Source of the DNA: JBEEJL01 sp043744215
GTDB taxonomy: Bacteria > Pseudomonadota > Gammaproteobacteria > Burkholderiales > JBEEJL01
Length of the DNA: 30,999 nt
Reading direction: 5' to 3'
NCBI GenBank assembly: GCA_043744215.1
Contig: JAYTVC010000010.1
Span: 1-30,999, forward strand
Shown here: positions 8,920-16,813 of the stretch, in pieces
Numbering within the stretch: position 1 is the first letter of the stretch
Layout of the letters: each line of letters begins with the position of its first letter
The notes under the pieces: generated by a model
Seen by the model: the letters and a program-made list of their open reading frames with translations, nothing else
Told to the model about the DNA's origin: nothing
Databases searched by the model: none
Position numbers and translations under genes: made by a program

Positions 8920-9768
8920 CTAACTCATTACAAATCGCATGGATAAATCCACCGCCTTGATGTCTTTGGTGAGCGCGCCGATAGAAATACGATCAACGCC
9001 GGTTTCGGCGTAATTGCGAACATTGGCGAGGGTGATGCCGCCTGATGCTTCCAGTTGCGCGCGGTTGGCTGAGAGTTTCACGGCTTCACTTATAACGGCC
9101 GGTGTAAAGTTATCGAGCAAAATGAGCTGCGCGCCGCCGCTCAGGGCCAGTTCCAGTTGTGCCAGATTCTCAACTTCAATTTGTACCGTAACATTTTTCG
9201 CTGCCAATGCGAAGGCTTGCTTGAGCGCGGGTGCAATGCCTCCCGCTGCCGCAATATGGTTTTCCTTGATCAAAATACCGTCGTACAGACCGATGCGGTG
9301 ATTCGTTCCACCGCCGGTTTTCACTGCATATTTCTGTGCCAGCCGCAGACCGGGGATTGTCTTTCGCGTATCGAGAATCGCGGCTCGTGTGCCGGCTATC
9401 GCATCTACATATTTGCGCGTGAGGGTCGCGGTGGCGGACAGGGTTTGCAAAAAATTCAGGGCAGGGCGCTCTGCCGACAACAAGGCCCGCGCGTTGCCTC
9501 GGATGTCGCACAGGGTTTGGTTGGCATTTACCGTCTCGCCATCTTTCGCCTGCCAGGTAATGGCTACATTGGGGTCAAAGGTACGAAAGCAGCGCTCGAA
9601 CCAGGCAATGCCGCACAAGACGGCAGGCTCGCGCGTGATGACGGTGGCATGCCCTTTTTTGTTGGCGGGAATCAAGCCAGCGGTTAAATCACCGCTGCCG
9701 CAGTCTTCTTCCACGGCATTGGCGACATTGCGCTCGATTTCGGCGGATAATTGCTTGGAGATGGGCAT
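8920..9768 (-). CDS. nadC: Quinolinate phosphoribosyltransferase (nicotinate-nucleotide pyrophosphorylase)
   Basis: Converts quinolinate and PRPP to nicotinate mononucleotide in de novo NAD synthesis. The 282 residues show the family segments EDCGSGDLTAGLIP, AERPALNFLQTLSATAT (99-115), LDTRKTIPGLRLAQKYAVKTGGGTNHRIGLYDGILIKENH in order across 132-171 (with substrate-binding R, K and H residues), and the C-terminal barrel segments VEVENLAQLE-like, LLDNF and LEASGGI...TGVDRISIG. The ribosome site is weak. It is upstream of mlaA on the same strand with a gap of about 90 bases, so cotranscription is possible. Confidence 0.94.
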   Translation of the reverse strand: MPISKQLSAEIERNVANAVEEDCGSGDLTAGLIPANKKGHATVITREPAVLCGIAWFERCFRTFDPNVAITWQAKDGETVNANQTLCDIRGNARALLSAERPALNFLQTLSATATLTRKYVDAIAGTRAAILDTRKTIPGLRLAQKYAVKTGGGTNHRIGLYDGILIKENHIAAAGGIAPALKQAFALAAKNVTVQIEVENLAQLELALSGGAQLILLDNFTPAVISEAVKLSANRAQLEASGGITLANVRNYAETGVDRISIGALTKDIKAVDLSMRFVMS

Positions 9769-9924
9769 GGATACGTGCTTCGCATAAAAACGTGCATTTT
9801 ACCGGAAATCAGGGGGCTTAGCCGCTGTTGAAAAACTATGTGCTTCTGCCATTGACTGAAGCCGCCGCGAAAGTTACTCTAAAATCCGTAAGCAATGCAT
9901 CCATTCCGTGCCTTGCAAGTCTTG

Positions 9925-9960
9925 CGTCATTCAAGCTTTAGGTGTCATTCAAACTTTAGG
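9925..9960. repeat. 18-bp tandem duplication in the leader of the PA2779-family gene
   Basis: Two adjacent 18-base units (9925-9942 and 9943-9960) read CGTCATTCAAGCTTTAGG and TGTCATTCAAACTTTAGG, two mismatches apart. The second unit ends inside the AGGAG ribosome site of the gene starting at 9971, so a change in copy number would alter the 5' leader. Confidence 0.8.
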
Positions 9961-9970
9961 AGATCTCAAT

Positions 9971-10363
9971 ATGAAACAATTCAAAAAAATCATTAGCATT
10001 ATTCTTAGCGTCGGCATGATCAGCCTGAGCCTGGTGCAAGTCAGCCATGCCGGCATGGTCGATACCCAAACCGTTGCCGCTACACAGGACAGCGCCACCA
10101 TGCGCGACCGGGTGCGTAACTTTCTTGACCGTGCCGATGTAGCAGCCGAAATGCAAAGGCAAGGCGTTGATGCTAGCGCCGCCAAAACGCGAATTGATTC
10201 ACTGACTGACAGCGAGCTGCAAACCATAGCAGGCAAACTGGATCAGGCACCGGCGGGCGGCGAAAGCGTATTGGGCATCCTGTTCACGATTTTTATTATT
10301 CTGTTGATTACCGATATTCTCGGTCTGACCAAGGTATTCCCGTTCACGCGTTCAATTCGCTAA
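9971..10363 (+). CDS. PA2779-family small membrane or secreted protein
   Basis: A 130-residue protein of unknown function that typically accompanies the PA2778-family peptidase. It has a signal-like N-terminus (MKQFKKIISIILSVGMISLS..., likely end at SHA, residue 27), a soluble middle rich in alanine and polar residues (MRDRVRNFLDRADVAAEMQRQGVD) with the family segment IDSLTDSELQTIAGKLDQAPAGG, and a strongly hydrophobic helix VLGILFTIFIILLITDILGL near the C-terminus. An AGGAG at 9958-9962 fixes the start. It is followed by the PA2778-like gene after 9 bases, so the pair is an operon and likely works together at the envelope. Confidence 0.85.
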   Translation: MKQFKKIISIILSVGMISLSLVQVSHAGMVDTQTVAATQDSATMRDRVRNFLDRADVAAEMQRQGVDASAAKTRIDSLTDSELQTIAGKLDQAPAGGESVLGILFTIFIILLITDILGLTKVFPFTRSIR

Positions 10364-10372
10364 TACGTTGTG

Positions 10373-11329
10373 ATGAAAAACCTTACTGCCCGCCGACTGG
10401 CGGGCATTTTTTTGCTGGCGATACTATTGGCCGGATGCGCTGCGCCACAAACGCGCCGGCTGCTGAATGAACCTTCGCCAGTCTTGCCGAAGAAATTTGA
10501 ACTCGCCGGCGTGCCGTTTTTCGCGCAGGAAGCCTATCAGTGCGGCCCTGCCTCGTTGGCAATGGTATTGAATGCCGCAGGCATCAACGTGCAACCCGAA
10601 AGCCTCACCGACCAGGTTTATATTCCTGCACGGCAAGGCAGCGTGCAGGTTGAAATGCTCGCAGCCGCGCGGCGCAACGGCGCGCTCGCCTACGAACTCG
10701 CACCCCAATTGAATGACCTGTTGACGGAAGTTGCCGCAGGAAACCCGGTGTTGGCCATGCAAAACCTCGCCTTCAACTGGTATCCGAAATGGCATTATGC
10801 CGTCGTCGTCGGCTACGATTTACCGCGGCAGGAAATTATTTTGCGTTCGGGTTTGGAAGTCCGGCAAATATTACCTATAGCAACTTTCGAACGAACCTGG
10901 GCACGCAGCGGCTACTGGTCGATGCTCGCGCTGCCGCCAGAAAAAATGCCGGCCACAGCAAGCGAAGTAAATTACATAAAGGCTGTAACGGCGCTGGAAA
11001 AAAACGCCAAAAAAAAATTAACCCATAACGCCTATCTCGCTGCGCTAAATCGTTGGCCCGATAATCTGGTTGCCTTGATGGGTGCCGGCAATGCCGCCCA
11101 CACGGTTGGCGATCTGGTTGGCGCTGAAGCATTTTTCCGCGAGACCATCGCCCGTCATCCGGATGCGGGAGATGCGTGGAACAATCTGGCGCAAACTCTG
11201 GCGGACATGGGCCGTCACCATGAAGCCCTGTATGCGGTGAAAAAAGCGATTCCGTTGGGCGGCCCTCAACTGGAGATATATCGCAAGACGCAAAGCGGGA
11301 TCGAACTAGCTCTGCCAGGATTACGTTAA
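10373..11329 (+). CDS. PA2778-family C39-like cysteine peptidase lipoprotein with TPRs
   Basis: Predicted envelope lipoprotein of 318 residues. It has a lipobox LLAGC (C22), a papain-fold C39-like peptidase domain with oxyanion Q52, catalytic C57 (FFAQEAYQCGPASLAMVL) and H141 (WHYAVVVGYD), followed by tetratricopeptide-like helices from about residue 205 (AYLAALNRWPDNLVALMGAGNAAHTVGDLVGAEAFFRE summarised here by its A/G/F spacing). The target is unknown; the linked PA2779-family protein is the natural candidate partner. A GTG three bases earlier could also start translation; no clear ribosome site is seen, which suggests coupling to the upstream gene. Confidence 0.85.
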   Translation: MKNLTARRLAGIFLLAILLAGCAAPQTRRLLNEPSPVLPKKFELAGVPFFAQEAYQCGPASLAMVLNAAGINVQPESLTDQVYIPARQGSVQVEMLAAARRNGALAYELAPQLNDLLTEVAAGNPVLAMQNLAFNWYPKWHYAVVVGYDLPRQEIILRSGLEVRQILPIATFERTWARSGYWSMLALPPEKMPATASEVNYIKAVTALEKNAKKKLTHNAYLAALNRWPDNLVALMGAGNAAHTVGDLVGAEAFFRETIARHPDAGDAWNNLAQTLADMGRHHEALYAVKKAIPLGGPQLEIYRKTQSGIELALPGLR

Positions 11330-11336
11330 ATGCGCT

Positions 11337-11364
11337 CTTGAAATCAACGCAGCGCACCCCATAT
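11337..11364 (+). promoter_or_regulatory. Sigma-32 (RpoH) heat-shock promoter of clpB
   Basis: CTTGAAA at 11337-11343 and CCCCATAT at 11357-11364, spaced by 13 bases, match the RpoH consensus essentially perfectly. It lies 34 bases before the clpB start, so transcription should begin near 11371. Confidence 0.9.
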
Positions 11365-11397
11365 CAGAAATAACCCAATATTTTTGAAGGACGCACC

Positions 11398-13980
11398 ATG
11401 CGTATAGATAAATTCACTACCAAGTTTCAAGAAGCCCTCGCAGATGCACAAAGCCTTGCCGTCGGCGCGGACAACCAATTCATCGAGCCGCAGCATTTGA
11501 CGCTTGCGCTCATCAGCCAGATTGACGGTAGCACGTCGTCGTTACTATCGCGCTCGGGCATCAATGTGGCGCCGTTCAAAACGGCACTGACAAACGCGAT
11601 TACACGGCTACCGAAAGTCGAGGGCCATGGCGGTGAAGTGTCGCTGTCGCGCGATGTGCAATCGCTGTTGAACGTGACAGACAAGGAAGCGCAAAAGCGC
11701 GGCGACCAGTTCATCGCCTCGGAAATGTTTTTGCTGGCGCTGGCACAAGACAAAGGCGAGACAGGAAAACTGTTTAAGCAGCACGGCGGTTCGCGCGAAC
11801 ATCTTGAGCAGGCCATCACTGCGGTGCGCGGCGGCGAGAGCGTGCAAGACCAGCAAGCCGAAGGCAGCCGTGAATCATTGAAAAAATATACCATCGATCT
11901 CACAGAGCGTGCGCGCTCCGGCAAGCTTGATCCGGTGATCGGCCGCGACGATGAAATCCGCCGCGTGATTCAGATTCTCGGCCGCCGCACCAAAAATAAT
12001 CCTGTATTGATTGGCGAGCCCGGGGTCGGCAAAACCGCCATCGTCGAAGGCCTCGCGCAACGCATTGTGAATGATGAAGTGCCGGAGACGCTGAAAGGCA
12101 AACGTGTGCTGTCGCTTGATATGGCATTACTTTTAGCCGGTGCGAAATATCGCGGCGAGTTTGAAGAGCGCCTGAAATCCGTGCTCAAAGAGCTTTCGCA
12201 AGATGAAGGCCAAACCATTGTTTTCATTGATGAATTACACACCATGGTGGGCGCGGGCAAAGCCGAAGGCGCGATGGATGCGGGCAATATGCTGAAGCCC
12301 GCGCTGGCGCGCGGCGAGTTGCATTGCGTCGGCGCGACCACGCTCGATGAGTATCGCAAATACATTGAAAAAGATGCGGCGCTGGAACGCCGCTTCCAAA
12401 AAGTATTGGTGGATGAACCCAGCGTCGAAAGCACGATTGCGATTTTGCGCGGCCTGCAGGAAAAATACGAAGTGCATCACGGCGTCGATATCACTGACCC
12501 GGCCATTGTCGCTGCGGCGGAGTTGTCGCACCGTTATATCACTGACCGTTTTCTGCCAGACAAGGCCATTGACCTGATCGACGAAGCGGCGTCGCGCATC
12601 AAAATGGAAATCGATTCCAAACCGGAAGTAATGGACAAATTGGATCGCCGTTTGATCCAGTTGAAAATCGAACGCGAAGCGGTGAAAAAAGAAAAAGACG
12701 AAGCGTCTAAAAAACGTTTCGGCTTGATTGAAGACGAAATCAAAAAGCTTGAACGTGAATACGCCGACCTGGAAGAAATCTGGAAAGCGGAAAAATCCCA
12801 GGTGCAGGGCTCGCAGCACGTCAAGGAAGAGCTGGAAAAAATAAAACTTGAAATGGACGCCGCCACGCGCAAAGGCGACTGGCAAAAAGTGTCCGAGTTG
12901 CAATACGGCAAACTGCCGCAATTGGAAGCGCAACTCAAACAAGCCGACAAAAAAACCGCCAAGGCCGACAAGCCGAAATTACTGCGCACGCAAGTGGGCG
13001 CAGAAGAAATTGCCGAAGTCGTGTCGCGCGCGACGGGCATTCCCGTGTCGAAAATGATGCAGGGTGAGCGCGAAAAACTGCTGCATATGGAAAAGAAATT
13101 GCACGAGCGCGTGGTGGGGCAAGATGAGGCCGTGCGCCTGGTGAGCGACGCCATTCGCCGTTCACGTGCGGGCCTGGCTGATCCGAACAGGCCTTACGGT
13201 TCGTTCCTGTTCCTTGGGCCTACGGGTGTGGGCAAAACCGAGTTATGCAAAACCCTCGCAAACTTTTTGTTTGATTCGGAAGACCATCTCATCCGCATCG
13301 ATATGAGCGAGTTCATGGAGAAGCATTCTGTCGCGCGCCTCATCGGCGCGCCACCGGGTTACGTGGGTTACGAGGAGGGCGGCTATCTCACCGAAGCGGT
13401 GCGGCGCAAACCTTATTCGGTGATTCTGCTCGACGAAGTGGAGAAAGCGCACCCTGACGTGTTCAACGTGCTGCTGCAAGTGCTCGACGACGGCCGCATG
13501 ACCGACGGACAGGGCCGCACGGTGGATTTCAAAAATACCGTCATCGTCATGACATCGAATCTCGGCTCGCACATGATCCAGCAAATGGCCGGCGACGATT
13601 ATCAGGTGATCAAGCTCGCCGTGATGGGCGAAGTGAAAACCCATTTCCGTCCCGAGTTCATCAACCGTATTGATGAGCTTGTCGTGTTCCATGCGCTGGA
13701 CGAAAAAAATATCAAAGCCATTGCCGGCATCCAGTTGCAATATCTGTCCAAACGTCTTGCGCAAATGGAAATGAAATTGCAAGTGACGGATGCGGCACTG
13801 GGCGAAATTGCGACAGCGGGATTTGATCCGATATTCGGTGCACGTCCGTTAAAGCGCGCGATACAAGCGCAAATCGAAAACCCGTTAGCGAAAGAAATAC
13901 TTGAAGGCCGTTTTGGCGCTAAAGATTCAATAGTGGTGGATCACAATGGCAAAATAATGACTTTTAGCAAGTTAACATAA
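11398..13980 (+). CDS. clpB: ATP-dependent disaggregase ClpB
   Basis: Hexameric AAA+ chaperone that works with DnaK to pull apart protein aggregates. The 860 residues follow the ClpB plan: N-domain (MRIDKFTTKFQEALADAQ), first AAA module with Walker A GEPGVGKT (206-213), the long coiled-coil middle domain of about 410-530 rich in K/E (RLIQLKIEREAVKKEKDE and ELEREY-like heptads), and a second AAA module with Walker A GPTGVGKT (607-614) and the sensor segment GARPLKRAIQ. AAGGA precedes the ATG. A consensus sigma-32 promoter lies just upstream. The stop codon overlaps the first base block of the hairpin element at 13978. Confidence 0.97.
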   Translation: MRIDKFTTKFQEALADAQSLAVGADNQFIEPQHLTLALISQIDGSTSSLLSRSGINVAPFKTALTNAITRLPKVEGHGGEVSLSRDVQSLLNVTDKEAQKRGDQFIASEMFLLALAQDKGETGKLFKQHGGSREHLEQAITAVRGGESVQDQQAEGSRESLKKYTIDLTERARSGKLDPVIGRDDEIRRVIQILGRRTKNNPVLIGEPGVGKTAIVEGLAQRIVNDEVPETLKGKRVLSLDMALLLAGAKYRGEFEERLKSVLKELSQDEGQTIVFIDELHTMVGAGKAEGAMDAGNMLKPALARGELHCVGATTLDEYRKYIEKDAALERRFQKVLVDEPSVESTIAILRGLQEKYEVHHGVDITDPAIVAAAELSHRYITDRFLPDKAIDLIDEAASRIKMEIDSKPEVMDKLDRRLIQLKIEREAVKKEKDEASKKRFGLIEDEIKKLEREYADLEEIWKAEKSQVQGSQHVKEELEKIKLEMDAATRKGDWQKVSELQYGKLPQLEAQLKQADKKTAKADKPKLLRTQVGAEEIAEVVSRATGIPVSKMMQGEREKLLHMEKKLHERVVGQDEAVRLVSDAIRRSRAGLADPNRPYGSFLFLGPTGVGKTELCKTLANFLFDSEDHLIRIDMSEFMEKHSVARLIGAPPGYVGYEEGGYLTEAVRRKPYSVILLDEVEKAHPDVFNVLLQVLDDGRMTDGQGRTVDFKNTVIVMTSNLGSHMIQQMAGDDYQVIKLAVMGEVKTHFRPEFINRIDELVVFHALDEKNIKAIAGIQLQYLSKRLAQMEMKLQVTDAALGEIATAGFDPIFGARPLKRAIQAQIENPLAKEILEGRFGAKDSIVVDHNGKIMTFSKLT

Positions 13981-14049
13981 CATATTGATTATAAACACTT
14001 ATTTGTAACGTTATGAGGCGGCAAAGAATAAAACCTTTGCAGTTTTTTT
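13978..14049 (+). repeat. IHF-consensus plus hairpin/T7 element, copy A (clpB terminator)
   Basis: A 72-base unit beginning TAACATATTGATT (the complement of an exact WATCAANNNNTTR match) and ATTGATTAT, then an AT-rich stretch, TTATGAGG, a hairpin GCAAAG/CTTTGC (14021-14026 and 14035-14040) and seven T (14043-14049). It overlaps the clpB stop codon and probably terminates clpB. The same layout recurs at 24690 and 27401. Confidence 0.7.
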
Positions 14050-14134
14050 ATTTGTGGGTCATGGGCCACTTCCATTCGGGAGCAGACTGAAGTGCCGCAT
14101 AGAATTTTGACGAGCAGCATCAGCCGCGCAGCCG

Positions 14135-14278
14135 CTACATGCCGAACATCTGAACGAACGCGCCCGCAAACGTGAAAGCTGTGGCCGCCGCTACGCAGAC
14201 CGAGAAAGCGGCGACGACCGCTGAGTGAAAAGAGGGCGCATCGTGTGGGGCTTGGTAGTCGGTGTGGGTCAGTAGCAT
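14135..14278 (-). CDS. Small single-helix membrane protein, SAVV family, copy 1
   Basis: A 47-residue protein, MLLTHTDYQAPHDAPSF then HSAVVAAFSVCV followed by alanines, TFAGAFVQMFGM. One hydrophobic helix covers about residues 19-45. GAGGAG sits 6 bases before the ATG, a strong ribosome site. It is clearly paralogous to the 43-residue protein at 24176: 14 of 24 core positions are identical (pattern SAVVxAFSxxV...AxTFxGAF), and the promoter regions also align. It lies downstream of the Crp-type regulator gene on the same strand but has its own likely promoter with a TGTGA-N5-TCACA site. Function unknown; I do not recognise the family. Confidence 0.8.
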   Translation of the reverse strand: MLLTHTDYQAPHDAPSFHSAVVAAFSVCVAAATAFTFAGAFVQMFGM

Positions 14279-14340
14279 GGCAGTCTCCTCGTTGGTGGTT
14301 TGCAATCAGACCGGGAAGTCATTCCCGATCCGTTGAGCCC

Positions 14341-14405
14341 ACTTTACGTTTGCGACCGTTGGCCGACGAGGAACCATTGCCTACTAAATTTGTGAGAAAT
14401 TCACA
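14341..14405 (-). promoter_or_regulatory. Crp-like site and promoter of small membrane protein copy 1
   Basis: Read on the minus strand: perfect palindrome TGTGAATTTCTCACA (14405-14391), 14 bases, TGGTTCCTCGT (14376-14366), 22 bases, AGTGG (14343-14339), with a possible -10 TAAAGT (14346-14341). If that -10 is used, the palindrome centre lies near -62, a class I activator position. The -35 region is poor, as expected for an activated promoter. The same blocks with identical spacing occur upstream of 23584 and 24176. Confidence 0.7.
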
Positions 14406-14479
14406 TCGGACGACGATGGAATTTTTAGCAACGCGACAGCAGGGCGAGGTCGAATCTGATTAAATCGACTGGATTTGCA

Positions 14480-15106
14480 TTACCAATGCTTGGGTAATTG
14501 CTGGCGAATAACTATGCGGTTGTTTTCTGTCTCGATGTATTTGCCGGCGCGCAAATCGCTCAGAATACGGGAGACCATTTCCCTCGATGAGCCGACATGC
14601 CTGGCGATTTCCTGTTGCGTCATACGCTCTTCGACGATCAGTTTACCGCCATCGTTCACGGCATTGTCGAGCAAAAGGCGGGCGACGCGGCCATACACAT
14701 CCAATAAGGCCAGATTGCCGACGGTGCGGGTAAGGTTTCTTGCCCGTTGAATCAGCGCGACAATAAATTGAAACGCCGCTTCCGGATGTGCGCCTAGAAA
14801 TTTTTTGAAATCTTCCCGCTGCACCACGGCGAGTCTGGATGCTTCCATGGTCATCACGGAGGCGGAGCGGGGTTCGCCGTCGAGCGCCATTTCGCCAAAG
14901 TATTGGTTCGGCCCCAACGTATCGACAATGATTTCTTTGCCATCACTATCGGCGAGAAACACTTTCAACCGGCCTGATAACACCACATACAACTGGTCGC
15001 TATGGTCAGCTTCCTGCACCAGCACCGTATTTTTCGGAAACGAGCGCACCGTGCCTAATGCGCCGAGGGCGGCGATGAAACCTTGTTCGGGCGAGGGTTC
15101 GGACAT
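14480..15106 (-). CDS. Crp/Fnr-family transcriptional regulator
   Basis: A 208-residue regulator with an N-terminal cyclic-nucleotide-binding barrel and a C-terminal winged helix. The phosphate-binding cassette FGEMALDGEPRSASV keeps G71, E72, R80 and S81, the equivalents of the Crp residues that hold cAMP. The recognition helix GSSREMVSRILSDL carries R175, E176 and R180 in the positions of Crp R180, E181 and R185, which read GTGA half-sites. No N-terminal cysteine cluster is present, so it is not an Fe-S FNR. GGAG 6 bases upstream supports the start. It follows the NCS1 permease by 32 bases, so the two are likely cotranscribed. It may control the TGTGA-N5-TCACA promoters in this window (inference). 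Confidence 0.9.
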   Translation of the reverse strand: MSEPSPEQGFIAALGALGTVRSFPKNTVLVQEADHSDQLYVVLSGRLKVFLADSDGKEIIVDTLGPNQYFGEMALDGEPRSASVMTMEASRLAVVQREDFKKFLGAHPEAAFQFIVALIQRARNLTRTVGNLALLDVYGRVARLLLDNAVNDGGKLIVEERMTQQEIARHVGSSREMVSRILSDLRAGKYIETENNRIVIRQQLPKHW

Positions 15107-15138
15107 TTTTTCTCCTTTTTTTGTATTCGATGGTCGTC

Positions 15139-16599
15139 CTAACGTGCAACCGGCAGGATGCCTTCTGCATCGACCATTTTCCGTTCAAGGGCAAGATCGA
15201 GGCTGCGGCTGAATACCCAGTAAGTGATCCCCGCCAGCGGCAGGCCGACAAAAATGGAATAGTCCACGCCGCCCAGCGCATGGGCAGCAAAGCCGGTAAA
15301 CGGTGCCGTGACCATGAACGGCACCATCGCCGCGAGGCTGATTGCATAGGCGAGGTTACCGCGCCAACCCCAGCGGCCATAGATGCCGTCACGACGGAAA
15401 ATTTCTTTCACTACATAGGCACCGCGCCGCACAAAATAATAGTCAATCAGGTTGATCGCAGTCCAGGGTGTAAACAGGTAAGCAAGGAAGATCAGCACAT
15501 TGCCGTAAAAAGTATTGAAGCGCTCAACGCCGACAAATTGTGCGCCGCCCCACACCAGCAAGAACATGAGACCGATGGTGACGGCGCGAATTTTTCGGCT
15601 CGGCGTGACGGGCTTCAACGAATCACGAATCGAGATCATCGACATCATGCCGCTGTACTGGTTGATCGCCATACAGGACAACAGGCCGACCAGCAGGCCG
15701 AAGATGGCAATCGAGCCGAAGCCGCCGAACAACCGGTCTGCCGCTGCCTTGAAGGCCTGCACCGGTGTCGCATCGGCACCGGCTGCCGCCGACATGACCG
15801 AACCGAGTACGAATACCCACAATCCCGACAAGGCGCTGGGGATATACGTCCACCAGAACGTCGCATGTACGCCTACTCGTGCGGGCAGGTAGCGCGAATA
15901 GTCCGACACATAGGGTCCCCAGCCGAGTTGAAAGCCGGCGACGATAACAAATACCGTCATGAACGGCGCCAGCTTGATCGGCCCGAATGCCCAGGCGCCA
16001 GCAGCCAATTTTGAATCGGTGAGCGCGGCGATGGTCAGCACGATCATGATGGCCAGCAGCGGCCAGGTGAGCCAGCGATTGAGCCGATGGATCCAGTGAT
16101 AACCGAACAACGCGATCAAGGCGGCCACCGCAGCGGCGAGAAAATACCCGACATGAGTGCTGATGCCGAAAAGCGTATGGAAGGCATCGCCCGAAAGAAT
16201 CGCGTCGGATATGTTGTAAGCCGCGTAATTGATCAGCGCAAAAAACCAGACCGTGACAGCCGCGCCGTCATAGCCGAATTGCGGGCGCGACTGCACCAAT
16301 TGCGGCAACCCGAGCTGCGGGCCCTGCGCCGAATGGAAGGCCATGAAGAACGTTCCGAACAACGAGCCGACGATAGTGGCGACAACCGTCCACATTAACC
16401 CGGCACCCATACTCAGTGTGGTGACCCCGGTGGCCATGGCGGTGAGGTTGATATTGCCGACAAACCAGATCGCCCCGAGGTGCGAGACCTTGCCATGGCG
16501 CTCACCGCCCGGCACCCAGTCAATTGAGTGCAGCTCAATGCCCGGCGGCTGGACTGCTTCAGCGCGCGGATCATCCATGGAGGGCGTGTGCGTGGTCAT
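15139..16599 (-). CDS. NCS1-family permease (nucleobase/hydantoin/related substrates)
   Basis: A 486-residue integral membrane transporter of the purine-cytosine permease/NCS1 family, with about 12 predicted helices. Diagnostic segments include IDWVPGGERHGKVSHLGAIWF near the N-terminus, GNINLTAMATG, GPQLGLPQLVQSRPQFGYDGAA, and the LTPWTAINLIDYYFVRRG-like segment FTPWTAINLIDYYFVRRGAY in the C-terminal third. Family members carry cytosine, allantoin, hydantoins, thiamine or pyridoxine; the substrate here is not predictable. It is upstream of the Crp-type gene and divergent from the histidine decarboxylase, sharing a 214-base promoter region. The start lacks a good ribosome site; an internal ATG six codons later is possible. 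Confidence 0.88.
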   Translation of the reverse strand: MTTHTPSMDDPRAEAVQPPGIELHSIDWVPGGERHGKVSHLGAIWFVGNINLTAMATGVTTLSMGAGLMWTVVATIVGSLFGTFFMAFHSAQGPQLGLPQLVQSRPQFGYDGAAVTVWFFALINYAAYNISDAILSGDAFHTLFGISTHVGYFLAAAVAALIALFGYHWIHRLNRWLTWPLLAIMIVLTIAALTDSKLAAGAWAFGPIKLAPFMTVFVIVAGFQLGWGPYVSDYSRYLPARVGVHATFWWTYIPSALSGLWVFVLGSVMSAAAGADATPVQAFKAAADRLFGGFGSIAIFGLLVGLLSCMAINQYSGMMSMISIRDSLKPVTPSRKIRAVTIGLMFLLVWGGAQFVGVERFNTFYGNVLIFLAYLFTPWTAINLIDYYFVRRGAYVVKEIFRRDGIYGRWGWRGNLAYAISLAAMVPFMVTAPFTGFAAHALGGVDYSIFVGLPLAGITYWVFSRSLDLALERKMVDAEGILPVAR

Positions 16600-16643
16600 A
16601 TGCTTTGTTCACTACCTGTTGTAAAAGCAATATGCAAATGAGT

Positions 16644-16672
16644 TTACTACAATGACTCAAAGGAAGTAGTAA
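16644..16672. promoter_or_regulatory. Inverted repeat in the NCS1/histidine decarboxylase intergenic region
   Basis: TTACTAC (16644-16650) and GTAGTAA (16666-16672) form a perfect 7-bp inverted repeat with a 15-base spacer, between two divergent genes. It could be an operator, but no specific regulator is recognised. Confidence 0.35.
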
Positions 16673-16813
16673 TCGCGCCGCAACAAAATCGTTCAATATT
16701 TGGACTGTTATCAAATCATCATAGTTTAAAAAAATGCTTTTGCAAGGCTCGTGAAAACCGGATGCGCTGAAACAGCGTCGATAAGCTCAACAAAACGTAG
16801 ACAAGGATAAAAA

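Noticed and set aside
12235..12942. 235-residue frame opposite clpB
   Set aside because: Rich in F, H and R repeats mirroring the K/E coiled coil of ClpB; a shadow.
15121..16014. Long open frame of 297 residues on the plus strand
   Set aside because: It lies opposite the NCS1 permease, whose protein is clearly conserved; the antisense frame has no recognisable domain.
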